Assembly (NCBI GenBank): GCA_025529335.1
Contig: JAMYHX010000062.1
Coordinates: 1-64,000, forward strand
From: Rhizopus sp. PT2906
Taxonomy: Eukaryota; Mucoromycota; Mucoromycetes; Mucorales; Rhizopodaceae
DNA length: 64,000 nt
Direction of reading: 5' to 3'
The notes under the pieces were generated by a model, which saw only the letters and a program-made list of their open reading frames with translations, was not told the origin of the DNA and ran no database searches. The translations under genes were made by a program, and so were the position numbers. Within the stretch, counting starts at the first letter, position 1, and each line of letters starts with the position of its first letter. Shown one piece after another: positions 10,701-21,279 of the stretch.

Positions 10701-12360
10701 TCTGCATCATGTTGATCACAAGTGACTCGTAAATGATCTCTGAATAAAAGTCCTTGACGAATATGCAGACATCACTGACAATCATCAACATTTTGAGTCG
10801 CACGGTAGATGAGGTGTGACTATCGATAAAGAACGTCTTGGTCATTTCCTGTAAGAGATCTAGCCAGTCATCGCTTGAGGGCAGAAAACTATGTTCGACC
10901 ACATAATAATCCATGAGTAAAAGTGCTGTCTTGTCAGAGCAGTAGCCACGTAGACGGTACAAGACCTGGATCAGACGGCTCACGGGACCCTTGTAGGTCT
11001 TGTCGACATACATCTGAACGAGAATATCAGCCAATCGAGCAAACTGAACGACCGTCTTCACACCCAAGGTATTATTTTCCAACACTGCCTTTTGCACATC
11101 AAAGAGATGGACGTCATGACTACAGTTGTAGTCTGTCATTTTGAGTATATAAAGCGTGCAGATGTCAATCACGTCCCAAACGAGATCCCAGTCCATGAAG
11201 GTCAAGGCATTGGATTGAATAGCTAGCGTGAGTGCCTGCAGGATGGCTGTATTGACCGGATCACTGTCGTGGGCAACGGCTCGTTTGAAATACATGAGAA
11301 CGACAGAGTCCGTCACATACGTTTCTGATTTCCCACTATTTCCCCATACGGTTTCACTCAGCAGGACGGTTGCACCTTTGATCAGGGTCAATGTGTGGGT
11401 ATCGAGCGGCTTCTGATCCAAAAATTTGCAGAGCGTCAGTATAGCCGAATGAGCACAGTGAGATCGCAGGAGGTTTTGAAAGATGGACCAGTATTTTTGT
11501 TGATCGAGCATGGTTGCAGATGCTGAAAGGATATCGAGAAAGGCTGTAAGAGCATCAAAGGGTACAAATCGGTATCGAACGACGACATCAGCAAATTCCA
11601 GGCATGCTTCGATATCGCTTACATGGTGAGAGGCAAAGAATGCCTTGTGTGTCGCTTGAATCATAAAAGTGACTTCATGCTCCTCGAATAAGGCAAAATT
11701 AAATTTGGCAGTAACTGTGAGCAGATGCAGTAAATCACTTAGATAGGGTATGGGACGTGCCACATCTGTGTTTTTATGGTATTTCTCTATGGATGTGTCT
11801 AGCCAATGGATCAATAGCTTGCTGATGTTCTTTTCAAATCCAGAAATGTCTCGTCCGCCTTTTGAGAGCGCATAGAGCACCCGATACATGTCTGCAAAAT
11901 CGTCCCAGTTGAAGTCATGTTTTAGTGACGAATAAAACGTGACCCTAGCCATTCCCAATTCTGAATATTGCCCCATGATACAGGCTAATATGAATTCATA
12001 TACAGCATGTCTAGCCTCACGAGGGTTGCTGGGTTCAAGAATGTCTTGAACAGTAAAGAAGACATCTTCCAAATGGGTGAATCTATAGCTTTTGCATAGC
12101 TCTGAAAACGACAATAAGTGTTTGCAGCGAAAGACGAGAGACTGTGAGGAAGATAAAAGTGGTAAGACAGGTCGAGCGTCGAGTGGTCGTGAAGGATCAT
12201 TGTTGGTGATGTTTAGACATGATTCAACAGAGACAGACGAAGCACGAGGTCGAAGTATGTTGCTTAACCAACTATTGTTATTATTATTATTATTGTTACT
12301 GCTATTACTGACAGTGTTGCCTATTGGAGGTGGTTTTGGTGGATTATTATGATTCGACAT
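7741..12360 (-). CDS. TSC2: Tuberin-like RapGAP-domain protein (TSC2 homologue)
   Basis: GTPase-activating protein for Rheb in the TSC complex, a brake on TORC1. It is a single 1539-residue open frame with no intron. Residues 1-35 are Asn/Pro-rich. The middle is long and helical, as in the tuberin alpha-solenoid, with a Lys/Arg-rich and poly-Gln insertion near 730-760. The RapGAP domain covers roughly 1280-1490: FHKIGVLYVGKGQRHEVDIL starts it, and KRHIGNDYVTIVYNDSG near 1370 holds the asparagine-thumb position (N in HIGND, about residue 1373). This is followed by FNFINIVVSPHS. Domain order and length match tuberin better than the shorter Rap1GAP or RalGAP forms. No TSC1 partner lies nearby. 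Confidence 0.88.
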   Translation of the reverse strand: MSNHNNPPKPPPIGNTVSNSSNNNNNNNNSWLSNILRPRASSVSVESCLNITNNDPSRPLDARPVLPLLSSSQSLVFRCKHLLSFSELCKSYRFTHLEDVFFTVQDILEPSNPREARHAVYEFILACIMGQYSELGMARVTFYSSLKHDFNWDDFADMYRVLYALSKGGRDISGFEKNISKLLIHWLDTSIEKYHKNTDVARPIPYLSDLLHLLTVTAKFNFALFEEHEVTFMIQATHKAFFASHHVSDIEACLEFADVVVRYRFVPFDALTAFLDILSASATMLDQQKYWSIFQNLLRSHCAHSAILTLCKFLDQKPLDTHTLTLIKGATVLLSETVWGNSGKSETYVTDSVVLMYFKRAVAHDSDPVNTAILQALTLAIQSNALTFMDWDLVWDVIDICTLYILKMTDYNCSHDVHLFDVQKAVLENNTLGVKTVVQFARLADILVQMYVDKTYKGPVSRLIQVLYRLRGYCSDKTALLLMDYYVVEHSFLPSSDDWLDLLQEMTKTFFIDSHTSSTVRLKMLMIVSDVCIFVKDFYSEIIYESLVINMMQNLSSETDPDIRQTGIDLLVSSLSDCQNIDIFDKLVLTLSDCARCRCVSSDGALGTRNYCIGVPAMCGLSEVFENLLLASNGKLCEKTFNIITQIANDPSDLTCPYGGPKIIALDLLLRLRCPTNHHLHLIRDSKYIGCMKSSDCLHTIYIDMTDDPQGFIHNARLQLQKRREEKEKRRRADSLLLGPSRPQQQQQQQADDSQLLKELVFYPNPNVASYKSNEEDDTTVLNIDDMLKSYILVLSDSSNWHLVQFLLKRLPQQLSNKHLFCGASPSINKLRKCLVKWISNRKFLENVVNLPVNVKRNDLTVHAYNLLTILISYRRIFTDPKQDQDEIVYAFYIGITQVTAATRLCINALLVCCYEMPLSVTKMLNEILQRMSQIISVSSVSVHILEFLSALARLPNLYANFTGDMYKPVFAIALNYLQHSRSQQMQSPMTSPLLSSGPNSALNSPISPSVDPGQGALKQYVLVMAYMVITIWFTSIPLRERRKHVPFIIQRLLGGNPRVIDEQTYTCIDMLSRFSFADVDLAPEKSIVSKILMGDHDDNKSSPSLKQQSQKTWVYGHTLLTLRTAKSAGWVEVTVRRPSGTVSMMCYVENKLKSDGIDYRTLPSLLMMQYQPDILANKIMQHTETDDQAKEEKRLPEEMIGDILSEPATTTPTSNNLSHLLKTDLSIDPGFLYLQLNNYPDLTRAIDVSPPLPNDESTARTLATFDRIPVVDFHKIGVLYVGKGQRHEVDILANTYGSPDYVRFLNALGTIERLRGRTGNSGGLDREADIDGRFAYFWKDDVTEAVFHIATLMPTHLDRDPQCSAKKRHIGNDYVTIVYNDSGLDYAFDTLPSQFNFINIVVSPHSISTEAISPTHALGGAENTFFKVEMQRRPDMPDIGPLFEPKLVSAQSLPAFVRQAAIHANIFAQVFWQSAGAKREYVTHWRERLRQILRIKERLAVKTNSASSTPNTTPNPNNYAESNKMHTVEAILDFTKYT

Positions 12361-12512
12361 TTCTTTTAATTATATATTTATATACACACACACACACAAA
12401 AGCGCACACGCACAAAGTAAAGAGAAAAAGAGAGCCTTTTTTTTTTTCTGCGCTCGAACCACACACACATTATTTTTGGCTCAGATTGACGTGACTGTAA
12501 ATAGGCTTTTTA

Positions 12513-13574
12513 TTAAAATTTGAATACTTGATCAGAAAGTTGACTAACAGCACGAGGTTTATCATAGCCCAAGTCAACCAAATGTTCTGTCATAGCCTTG
12601 ATCATTGGTAAAGGTCCACAAAGGAGAATTTTGATATCATTTGCAGGAGCAGGACAGCGCTCCTTGATCATGTCTGCAGTAATAAATCCGGATCCTTGAG
12701 TCCAGTTCTCGGGTGGATTATTCAAGACGTGATAAACAGAGATATTATCGTGCTTTTGAGCAATTTCGTCTAATTCTTTACGAAGCAAGATATCCTCTTC
12801 ACTCACATTACCAAAGATAAGATTCACTTTGGTTTTATCAGCAGGGTTCTTGACAATGGCATGGATGATCTAAAACAATATGTAAGTATTGCACACACAT
12901 GTACTATAGTGTCATATTTTTACCTGAAGCATAGGAGTAATACCAGTACCACCGGCAATCATGCCAATTTCTCTGCACATATTAGGTGTATAAACAAAGT
13001 TGCCCTTGGGACCACGAACGGATAATTCATCTCCAAGCTTTAATTCACTGAATAATCTAGAGATGTTACCATTTGGATAAGTCTATATACTATGATTAGT
13101 TGCCTTTTTTTTTATCATGCATATATATATATATATATATACACACCTTGACCAATAAATCAAAATGACCACGATCATCATCCGAGCTAGTAGGTGTATA
13201 GCTACGAGAAACCTGTTTACCGTTGATTTCGGCCATGACTGAAACATGCTGTCCGATAGGAAGACCCAAGACAGCATCTTTACGAGGTAAAGCAAAACGA
13301 TAGCTAAGAATAAAATAAAGTTAAATCTATTTTGATATATTGTTGTTGTTGTTTTTATCTTACATGGCTGTATTATGGGAAATAGCAATCTTTTCTATCA
13401 ATTTGAACCTTTTGTATACCTTTGCGTCCAAGACATCGCCTAGATAAAAATTTTAGACAAGAGGTTACCATAGTGATAAATAGACTTACTCTTTTTGTTT
13501 GCGAAATAATAAGCAGTTCCAGCTGCAAGAATAGCAGAGACAATATAAGGTAAGAAGCCTTGAACGTTATTCAT
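12513..13574 (-). CDS. NADH-cytochrome b5 reductase
   Basis: FAD enzyme passing electrons from NADH to cytochrome b5, used in sterol and fatty acid desaturation. The N-terminus MNNVQGFLPYIVSAILAAGT is a membrane anchor. FAD-binding residues are seen in SRSYTPTSSDDDRGHFDLLVK (RxYTP), and the lysine-Gly motif is YPNGNISRLF. GPKGNFVYTPN, IGMIAGGTGITPMLQII and LLCGPLPMIKA form the NADH half, ending DQVFKF. There are five exons; the last is 12513-12869 and an intron near 13083-13146 holds a (TA)n run. The donor after HNTA is chosen to give IYRFALPRK. Mcr1 (outer mitochondrial membrane) and Cbr1 (ER) types cannot be separated securely. Confidence 0.92.
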
Positions 13575-14315
13575 GACCTTTTTTTTTTAATAAAAGAAAG
13601 AAAGAAAGAAAGAAAAAGAGTAAGAAAATTTTATTAAGAAAAAAGGAACCAGATGTAATCCAATAGTTTGGGGGAAACAAATGAACAAATCAGCATGTGA
13701 GATTGAGACCCAAATTTTGAGAGCTGGCTCATATTTTTACCACTTTTTGTCTGATTCGTTCATTAAGCTTAATACTGCATGCATAACAGTAACTGTTCTT
13801 TTTGATTTTCTCATCATTCAACTAAAACTGATATTGTCAGCTTTTATTTTTATTCATATGGAAATTGATTGACATCATTTTCTTTTTTAATATTGAATAC
13901 TTCTTCCTGTCGATGATGTTGAATATGAAGTGAACACCTGATCCAAAGAAGTAAACAAACACTTTATTGACTGCTCAAAGATAAATGTCATTTTAACTTC
14001 ATAAGCTTACTAAAAGGTAAAAAGGGGAGATAAAGAAAGAGAAAGAAAAACAGAGAAAGAAGGGAGAAGGTCGATTGAGAAAGGTTCATCTTTTTTAACT
14101 CCTTATTGTTTTCATCCTTCATCTGAGTTTTTCTGTCTTCTTGTAACACGATTCTTTTTATTATTCTCTCTTTCTCTTTCTCTTCCTTTCCTTTCTTTCT
14201 TTTTTTTAAAAAGACACTAGTTTATTTGGGATCGTCTCTTCTTTTTCCTCCCTTTCTTACTTTCTCTTTCTCTCTTACCTTTTTTTTTTCTATTGTTTTT
14301 TTTTGTTAAGAAAGC
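13575..14315. promoter_or_regulatory. Divergent promoter region with long pyrimidine tract
   Basis: This 741 bp spacer separates the starts of the b5 reductase (minus) and the coiled-coil gene (plus). From about 14140 to 14305 the plus strand is almost pure C and T (runs of ctttct and T). That is a typical fungal leader signal just upstream of the ATG at 14316. The rest holds no convincing frame. Confidence 0.4.
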
Positions 14316-15893
14316 ATGTCTAAAAATAATAAAGAAAAGTCCTCTTTCTGGAGAAAGTTGGGTTTAGGAAAAAACAAGAGCTCGAATACTTCTTTAAGCC
14401 CTGAAGCAGGTTAGATAAATAAAGTTAAATATCTCATATTTTACTCATGTATCAATAGCATGTCATGATGATAAACAAGACGCTGTTTCCATAAAAAGTC
14501 ATAGGCATCCAAGGTAAACAAACAAAGATATGCATTGATATATATATCCTTGTTAATATATCAATAGCGTGCCTCGTACTTCATCATTTCACAAGAGGCA
14601 ACACAGTAGTCCATTATTTACCGAGGACCTCCCTCCGATACCTCATGGGGATATACCAAAACAATCAAATAACGAACAACACGTGGATCAGAGTGAACCC
14701 TATGTTATATTGTCTAAAAGTCATCTGGATGACTCTCCGACAATTCAACAAGATGAACAAAAAGATAATCAAGCATTGTTGCAACAAGAAGTATCTAAAC
14801 TGAAAGAAGAGCTCGAAAAGGAAAGATCGGTGGTTGATTCATTACGAAAACAGAAAGAAGGTAGGGTCACTTGTAATAGACTATATTAATTAAAAATTTA
14901 TTATATATTTTATAAAGCTATCACCAAGGATCTGGATTACCTTGGTTTGACAGTGGATGAATTATACGCTGAAAAGTCAGATTTATTACAACAGTTGGAA
15001 GAAGAAAAGATAAAGAATCAGAGACAGCTGGAGGACATGAATGAGATTATGAGCAAGATGAAAGCAAACGCTGATAATGCAAGAGATCAGTCATTTGCTG
15101 TAGATCAATATAAATCAGAGTTGGAAGTAAATAGATTAAAGGGTACACAAAGCATATATTAACGACATTCTGTTAGAATCACTTGATTGAATGTAAACAA
15201 GAAAAGAGACAACTGCAACAGTCTATTGAACTTGGAGATAAAAGGATAAGAGAATTGACTATCGAATTGAATGCATCAAGAGAACAAGTCGAATCATTGA
15301 AATTGACAATGGATCAACTGATTCAATCTCATGCCGCAGAAATAAGTCGTGTAACAGCTTCGGCTGCCGCTGCTGCTGCTGCTGCTGCATCGGCAAACAA
15401 TAAGAAATCACAGAGGTAAAACAAAGAGCAAAAAATGTAACGTGAAAACTCAATGACAGCTAGTTACCACATGAATACACCCAATGGGTCACCACAATTT
15501 CCCCCCAAAGAAGAGGATGACCTGTGTTGCTCACCCATTCCTAGTAACTTACCAGCACCCTCTACTACTACTACTACTACACCCTTTGGTACCCCACAAT
15601 CCATGGATAGTGATTACCGCATCAAGAGTGAGCCTCTTGATGCATCTGAAGAAAAGGATCTTGATAGTCAATTGATGAAACTTACCAAGGAAAAGGAAAA
15701 GGTAAGAAAAAGTTAACTTTATGGATTCTTTCTTACAAAAAAAAAAACTATATAGCTTCAGTCATTTTATTCAAAGATTCCATTATCAGGCGGAGGTCCT
15801 CAATCACGAAGACGTAAAGAAGAACTTGAAGCAATGTTGGATCAAGTAGATTCTCAACTTAGTAAAGTTAAGCAAAGAATAAGACGTTCCTAA
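14316..15893 (+). CDS. Coiled-coil protein with conserved C-terminal helical motif
   Basis: I do not recognise the family with certainty. The gene begins MSKNNKEKSSFWRKLGLGKN, followed by a Ser/Pro-rich stretch. A long coiled coil (LQQEVSKLKEELEKERS, ELYAEKSDLLQQLEEEK) comes next, then an Ala10 run near 15360-15390. The last exon encodes LTKEKEKLQSFYSKIPLSGG and then an Arg/Lys-rich helix ending VKQRIRRS. That end segment looks conserved, with alternating charged residues and a GGG turn. At least seven exons are needed. The junction SELE/NHLIEC (donor GTAAAT at 15128) was chosen because the alternative donor at 15140 runs into a stop. A structural or polarity role is possible but is inference only. 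Confidence 0.7.
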
Positions 15894-16471
15894 ATTATTT
15901 TCATTCTATGCTTCGCCCCCCCCCCTCCTTCGACTCTCCTTTTTATTACACACACACATTCATATTATTACACAGCATATTCCACTTTTTTATATAACTT
16001 ATAGCCTTAAACCTTTAGAGTTCCCATTCATTTACTCCTCCCCTTTTCTTTCCTTTTTTCCATATACAAAATCATTTAAACAATCTGACAAAGTAGCTTT
16101 CCTTTAACCAAATAAAGAAAATGCATAAAATCCTCTCCAACGCGATATATACTACACACTACTTTCATTTGGATTGAAAAATAACGCGTTAAAGACAAAT
16201 CATCCCATTCTTGGTTGTAAAATCTGTGTTTCTGTAAATAAAAGAATATCTAAGGTGAGAGCAATAACTGCTCTGCTTGTTTGAAGTAGCAGTCAAGTAC
16301 TCAAAAGCAGGTTTCGTATGCTTACATAAGGGTTATTTGCTTTTGAGGACTGCTACTGTTTATCACAATGCCAGACTGAAACGACGGCATCATTTTATTG
16401 GCCAAATACTCTAGCAGCATATTTTTCTCTTTTTTTTTTTTGCGTAGTTTCTTATATTGATTGACAATAAA
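15894..16471. other. Intergenic region without a gene
   Basis: This 578 bp spacer between two plus-strand genes contains C and T homopolymers, an AACGCGTT box at about 16184 and two copies of an AGGACTGCTAC/AGTAGCAGTC-like motif (16287 and 16348) in opposite orientation. The latter form an imperfect inverted repeat. I see no coding frame or RNA gene. Confidence 0.35.
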
Positions 16472-17398
16472 ATGAATCTTTTACCTACAATGGAAATCAC
16501 GGGAGATTCTTTTCATTTCAAACGTAAATACACATCAGTCACCAAGAGACGACCTAGGACGACATTGACAGGCATAACAAAGAGACCGAATATAAGAAAA
16601 GATAGTCAGTTGAATAAAAAAGCCATACAAGACGAACTAGGAATAGAAGCAATAAGATATAGTCAGCCAATACTAGAGGGCTGTGTGCTATACATAGACA
16701 AGTCATTATCTAATAGAAAGGCATTGGCTCAGGTAGCAATAGCAATGAGGGCGCAAGTCAAGGATACGATGGATAAGAAAAGCGTAACACACTTGATTCA
16801 CGGACCAAAGACAGGAAATACAAACTCCAAGGTGATTCATGACGCCTTGAAACATGGAATACATAGGGTGTCTCCTTTATGGTTGACAACATGTTATAAA
16901 GAACAGCAATATGTGTCCACTGAGTTATACCCCTATGATGTCGATCCAAGAAAAGAACGACTGAAGCCTGAAGAAAGCGGCGATGTAGAAGATCCATTTA
17001 ATGTTAAAGAAAAGATACCTGATTATGGAGAAGAAGAAGAAGAAGAAGAAGGAAGAAATGATCATCAGATGAGAATTGATAATTATTTCTTTGTTAAAGA
17101 CAGTAATAACATGCCTCAACAACAACAACAACAACAACAACAACAAGAAGAAGAAGAACAAAAGGAAATGAATGAAGCCGAAAGAAAGGAATACGAAGAA
17201 AGAGCAAAGATGATTAAAAAAATAGTAGAACAAAGAAGAGCTAAAATAGAAGCAAATAATAAAAAATCAAGACAAAGTCCAAGACAACAATCTCAAAAGA
17301 AGAGTACAAAAAAGACTCAACTGTTCCCACCTACTTCTGAATACTTTTCATATGAAGGATTAAAGATTTGGTATGGTGAACAACCATTGGAACCATAA
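16472..17398 (+). CDS. BRCT-domain protein
   Basis: A single exon encodes 308 residues from ATG 16472. One BRCT domain spans about residues 60-165: ILEGCVLYIDKSLSNRKAL opens it, VTHLIHGPKTGN is the central strand, and VSPLWLTTCYKEQQYV contains the hallmark Trp. Behind it lie an acidic Glu run, a Gln10 run (17117-17146) and a Lys/Arg-rich helix ending GLKIWYGEQPLEP. The BRCT wording resembles a C-terminal BRCT of TopBP1/Rad4/Dpb11 replication-checkpoint proteins. Those have four or more BRCTs and this has one, so orthology is uncertain. Expected to be nuclear and phosphopeptide-binding. Confidence 0.75.
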   Translation: MNLLPTMEITGDSFHFKRKYTSVTKRRPRTTLTGITKRPNIRKDSQLNKKAIQDELGIEAIRYSQPILEGCVLYIDKSLSNRKALAQVAIAMRAQVKDTMDKKSVTHLIHGPKTGNTNSKVIHDALKHGIHRVSPLWLTTCYKEQQYVSTELYPYDVDPRKERLKPEESGDVEDPFNVKEKIPDYGEEEEEEEGRNDHQMRIDNYFFVKDSNNMPQQQQQQQQQQEEEEQKEMNEAERKEYEERAKMIKKIVEQRRAKIEANNKKSRQSPRQQSQKKSTKKTQLFPPTSEYFSYEGLKIWYGEQPLEP

Positions 17399-17476
17399 AT
17401 TGTGAATACAAAATAAAGCATATATTTAGTTGTGTATTTCATGTGATCAATACCATTGTTTTTTTTTATTTTACTA

Positions 17477-18298
17477 ATGAATCACGAACAAGTCTGGCGA
17501 GAACTTTGTATTCATGCCTTTGATAACCAGACAGAAGCAAATGATTTTGTATTGTTTGTAGAAGGATGTAAGACAGCTACAGATAACGGTTATGTTTGGA
17601 CAACTCAACGACCTGATTACCAGCAACTACTTTGCAACATTGGCTGTTCCAATGATACCCAACATTCCTTCACATTATCTTCCGAGACATTTGCACGATT
17701 GGCCCAAATCAAACGAGAGGCCCGTACTGAATGGCACAGACGCCGTCAAGAAGAGTTAAAGACACACCTAAAGAAAACGTTAGCCGAGATACATTCACTG
17801 TCAGACTTGACTCAAACTCAACGATTAGCTCTTATCAAAGAGTTTGTCAATGCACACAAGACTGATCTAGGATCAGTCCCATTCATCAGTGGTCTCAGGG
17901 GCTTTTTAAAATACCAACTAGCTCATAAGGATCGACTAGCAGAATGGTCATTGAGTGAGTATGTCCTGACTCAAAACAATGAAGAAGCCACAGAGGCCTA
18001 TGTACGGTTACTCAAGGGCATACTATGCATGCAGCTCGTCTATCAAGATGAGGTAGAAACGAATGAGAGTATAGCGATTGATATAGAACATCAAGAAACT
18101 CTTCTCTGGCGCATGAATCCCAACCTTTCAAACAGTGCCATCCGTGACATCCTTCACAGTTTACCGTCATCATCGGTAGACAACTCAAGTTATAGACTAT
18201 CCGATATACCTCGACAACAAAAAGAGCAAAGTGTGTTGGATTGGATCATTCAATGGTTAACTCACTGTTTGTCTTTTTTACCACAAATAAAAACATAG
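17477..18298 (+). CDS. Hypothetical protein, mostly helical
   Basis: I do not recognise this gene. It is one exon of 273 residues from ATG 17477 (MNHEQVWRELCIHAF). The upstream in-frame ATG at 17456 only adds a hydrophobic run read from a T-rich leader. The protein is soluble-looking and helical, with a basic helix (KREARTEWHRRRQEELK) near 80-100 and a LSDLTQTQRLALIKEFV segment. No membrane span or signal peptide is seen. It ends 26 bp before the stop of the convergent uL13 gene, so their 3' ends probably overlap. Confidence 0.65.
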   Translation: MNHEQVWRELCIHAFDNQTEANDFVLFVEGCKTATDNGYVWTTQRPDYQQLLCNIGCSNDTQHSFTLSSETFARLAQIKREARTEWHRRRQEELKTHLKKTLAEIHSLSDLTQTQRLALIKEFVNAHKTDLGSVPFISGLRGFLKYQLAHKDRLAEWSLSEYVLTQNNEEATEAYVRLLKGILCMQLVYQDEVETNESIAIDIEHQETLLWRMNPNLSNSAIRDILHSLPSSSVDNSSYRLSDIPRQQKEQSVLDWIIQWLTHCLSFLPQIKT

Positions 18299-18324
18299 CA
18301 TGTTTTCCATTTTTATTTATTTAT

Positions 18325-19030
18325 TTAATGACCAAGGGCAGCGATGGCAGAGTTGACATCCTTAACAGCATCAGCCTTGGCTTCAGCAGCCTTCTTTTGA
18401 ATGGCAGCAAGGGCAACCTTACGTTGGTAGTAAGCAGCAGACTTGGCCTTACGCTTCTCTTCGAGCTTGGCAACAACATCTTGGTACTTCCATCCAACTT
18501 CGTGGGAGATACGACCGATGGTGGTGTACTTGCGACCAGGCTTAAGACGGAGGACACGAAGAGCGTCGGGAACGACCATGCGCTTGACACGGTCATAAGG
18601 AGCAGGAACACCTTCGAAAAGCTTGATGCGGTCCAAGGCAGCAGCACCACGAGAGGTCTTGTGGGGAATCATACCACGGATAGCCTTGTACAAGATACGA
18701 GAAGGAGCACGGAAGTGGAAAGGACCGCGACGGGGGTTAACGACACAGCGCTTGTTGAGGTAGGCGTGGTACTTTACTATATTTAAGGTTAATATCTTCA
18801 CTGGATCAACATTTATATACATACACTTGTTACGGAAGAATTCGCCAGAGACGTTTAATTCTTCACAACGGACAACAACGACCTTTTGACCATTGAGGGC
18901 TTGCTTGGCGATGATGGAAGCAAGACGACCGAGAAGGTGACCCTTACCGTCAATAACAACAACCTAATGCATGTTAGTAAAGTTGATGTGAAGCAAGGCA
19001 GTAACAATGTCAGATTTGTATCCCTTTTTA

Positions 19031-19066
<36 letters not shown>

Positions 19067-19156
19067 TACACCACTTTGTTGTCTCTTTCTCTTCTTTTAG
19101 GGTTCTTTATTGTTACTGCAGTTTGAGATGATGTATACCTTTTCAAAAGTTGACAT
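18325..19156 (-). CDS. RPL16: 60S ribosomal protein uL13 (L13a/L16)
   Basis: Cytosolic large-subunit protein. Exons 19139-19156, 18825-18963 and 18325-18776 join to 202 residues, the normal family length. Exon 1 encodes only MSTFEK. Exon 2 encodes VVVIDGKGHLLGRLASIIAK, the family's opening. Exon 3 has NPRRGPFHFRAPSRI and MIPHKTSRGAAALDR. The second junction uses the donor GTATG at 18824, giving FFRNKLKYHAYLNKR. Intron 1 (18964-19138) carries a (CA)14-15 microsatellite. The gene is divergent from CTP synthase with 226 bp between start codons. Confidence 0.96.
19034..19063. repeat. (CA)n microsatellite inside uL13 intron 1
   Basis: About 14-15 uninterrupted CA units lie within the first intron of the uL13 gene. 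Similar but shorter CA runs occur at 3009-3028 (NDUFAF7 intron) and 12384-12399 (tuberin promoter). Confidence 0.9.
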
Positions 19157-19382
19157 TTCTGAAATAGGGATAAAAAGAGAGAAGGAACAAAAATTTTTAA
19201 GTCATACGCATGTTTTATTTCCAGTGTGTCCTTCTGTGGCTTGTTTATAATTTTTGCGTGTTTGTGGCTTAGATCGATCTGGAGTCACTCTTGAATCTTG
19301 CCCTTGGTCCTTTGAATAAAAAATAAAATTTCTCTCGATATTTTTTTCTTTTTTTCTTTCCCCAGAATTATTGTTTGAAAAC

Positions 19383-21132
19383 ATGACTAAATATATCGTT
19401 GTCTCTGGTGGCGTCATTTCTGGTATTGGTAAAGGTGTTATCGCATCCAGTACTGGTACTCTCTTGAAGACATTGGGTCTTCGTGTAACAGCCATCAAGA
19501 TTGATCCTTACCTCAATATTGATGCTGGTCTGATGAGTCCTTTAGATCATGGTACGCTTAAACATTTATGAAGAAACAGTTTTCTGATACCCTATGCGTT
19601 TAGGTGAGGTCTTTGTATTGAATGACGGTGGCGAAGTCGATTTAGACTTGGGCAACTATGAACGTTTCCTTGATGTCGAATTAAGCCGTATCAACAACAT
19701 CACGACAGGTAAAATCTATAGTGAAGTCATTGAAAAAGAACGTAAGGGTGATTATCTCGGCAAGACCGTTCAAGTCGTTCCCCACATTACCGATGCTATC
19801 CAAAGCTGGGTCGAGCGTGTTGCAGATTTACCTGTTGACGATTCTGGAGAAAAGCCTGATGTGTGTATTATCGAATTGGGTGGTACCGTCGGTGATATTG
19901 AATCCGCTCCCTTTGTCGAAGCCATGCGTCAGTTCCAATTCCGTGTCGGTCATGAAAACTTTTGTTTAATCCATGTCTCCTTGGTCCCTGTTGTCGGTTC
20001 CGTTGGCGAACAAAAGACAAAGCCTACTCAAATGAGCGTTCGTGATCTCCGAGGTGCTGGTCTCTCTCCTGACTTGATTGCCTGTCGTTCCTCCAAGCCC
20101 TTGGATGCTAGTGTTGCCTCCAAGATCTCCATGTTTTGTCACGTTGCTCCTGAACAAGTCTTGGCTGTTCATGATGTATCCTCTGTTTACCACGTTCCTA
20201 TTTTGATGCGTGAAAAGGGTGTCATTGACTTCTTCCGTCGTCGTCTCAACTTGGATTCCATCAAGATTCCCGATGATCAACGTTTAGCCGGTGAAGAATT
20301 ATGGAGAAAGTGGACCACTTTGGCTGGCAGCTACGAACACCTTCATGAAAAGGTCACTATTGCTCTTGTCGGCAAGTATACCGATCTTCATGACTCTTAC
20401 ATCTCCGTCTACAAGGCACTCGAACATGCCGCACTTGCATGCAAGCGTAAATTGATCATCAAGTGGATCGAAGCTACTGATCTGGAATCAGAAACACTCA
20501 AGACCGATCCTATCAAGTTCCATGAATCCTGGCAAAATCTCTGCTCTGCTGATGGTATCCTCGTTCCTGGTGGATTCGGTAACCGTGGTATCGAAGGTAT
20601 GATCATGGCTGCCAAATGGGCTCGTGAAAACAAGATTCCTTACTTGGGTATCTGTTTGGGTATGCAAATCGCCGTTATTGAATTTGCTCGTCATGTCTGT
20701 GGCATGGCTGACGCTGAATCTGCTGAAATGAACCCTGATACAACCACACCTGTTGTTGTCTACATGCCCGAAATCTCCAAGACACATATGGGTGGTACCA
20801 TGCGTCTCGGTCTCCGTCCTACTGTCTTCCAAGAAGGCACAGAAAACTCTCGTGTCCGTAAATTATACGACAATAAGCCCGCTGTGGACGAACGTCACCG
20901 TCATCGTTATGAAGTCAATCCTGAACACGTCGCCAAGTTTGAAGCTGCTGGCCTTAGATTTGTCGGTAAGGACGAAACGGGTCAGCGTATGGAAATTGTC
21001 GAAATGGACAATCACCCTTACTTTGTTGGCTGTCAGTACCACCCCGAATACCTCACTCGTCCTTTGAAACCTGCCCCTCTCTTCCTTGGTCTTCTCTTGG
21101 CTGCCACTGGCCAACTTGATCCCACTTTGTAA
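19383..21132 (+). CDS. URA7: CTP synthase
   Basis: Glutamine-hydrolysing CTP synthase (UTP to CTP), a filament-forming cytosolic enzyme. Exons 19383-19551 and 19604-21132 encode 565 residues. The synthetase half starts MTKYIVVSGGVISGIGKGV (P-loop) and has SPLDHGEVFVLNDGGE and IELGGTVGDIES. The class I glutaminase half has the oxyanion GGFGNRG, the nucleophile Cys in YLGICLGMQ (about residue 410), and the His-Glu pair in CQYHPEY near 530. All catalytic residues are present. The start is the first ATG and matches the family opening. Confidence 0.97.
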
Positions 21133-21279
21133 ATACACTTCCCTTAGACTGTTTTCTCTCCTTCTATCATTTCTAAACATATAAAAATCCTTTGGAATTA
21201 CTTTAATCATTATTAGACTTTGTGTGTGTGCAATAAATTGTAAATCTTTTTATGCTCTCCCTCATTAAACCCTATTTTA

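Noticed and set aside
18241..18786. Plus-strand frame of 181 residues over uL13
   Set aside because: Antisense of the ribosomal protein; codon-biased genes give long antisense frames.
19034..19063. CRISPR-like or tandem array
   Set aside because: Simple CA microsatellite in an intron of a eukaryotic gene; no spacers.
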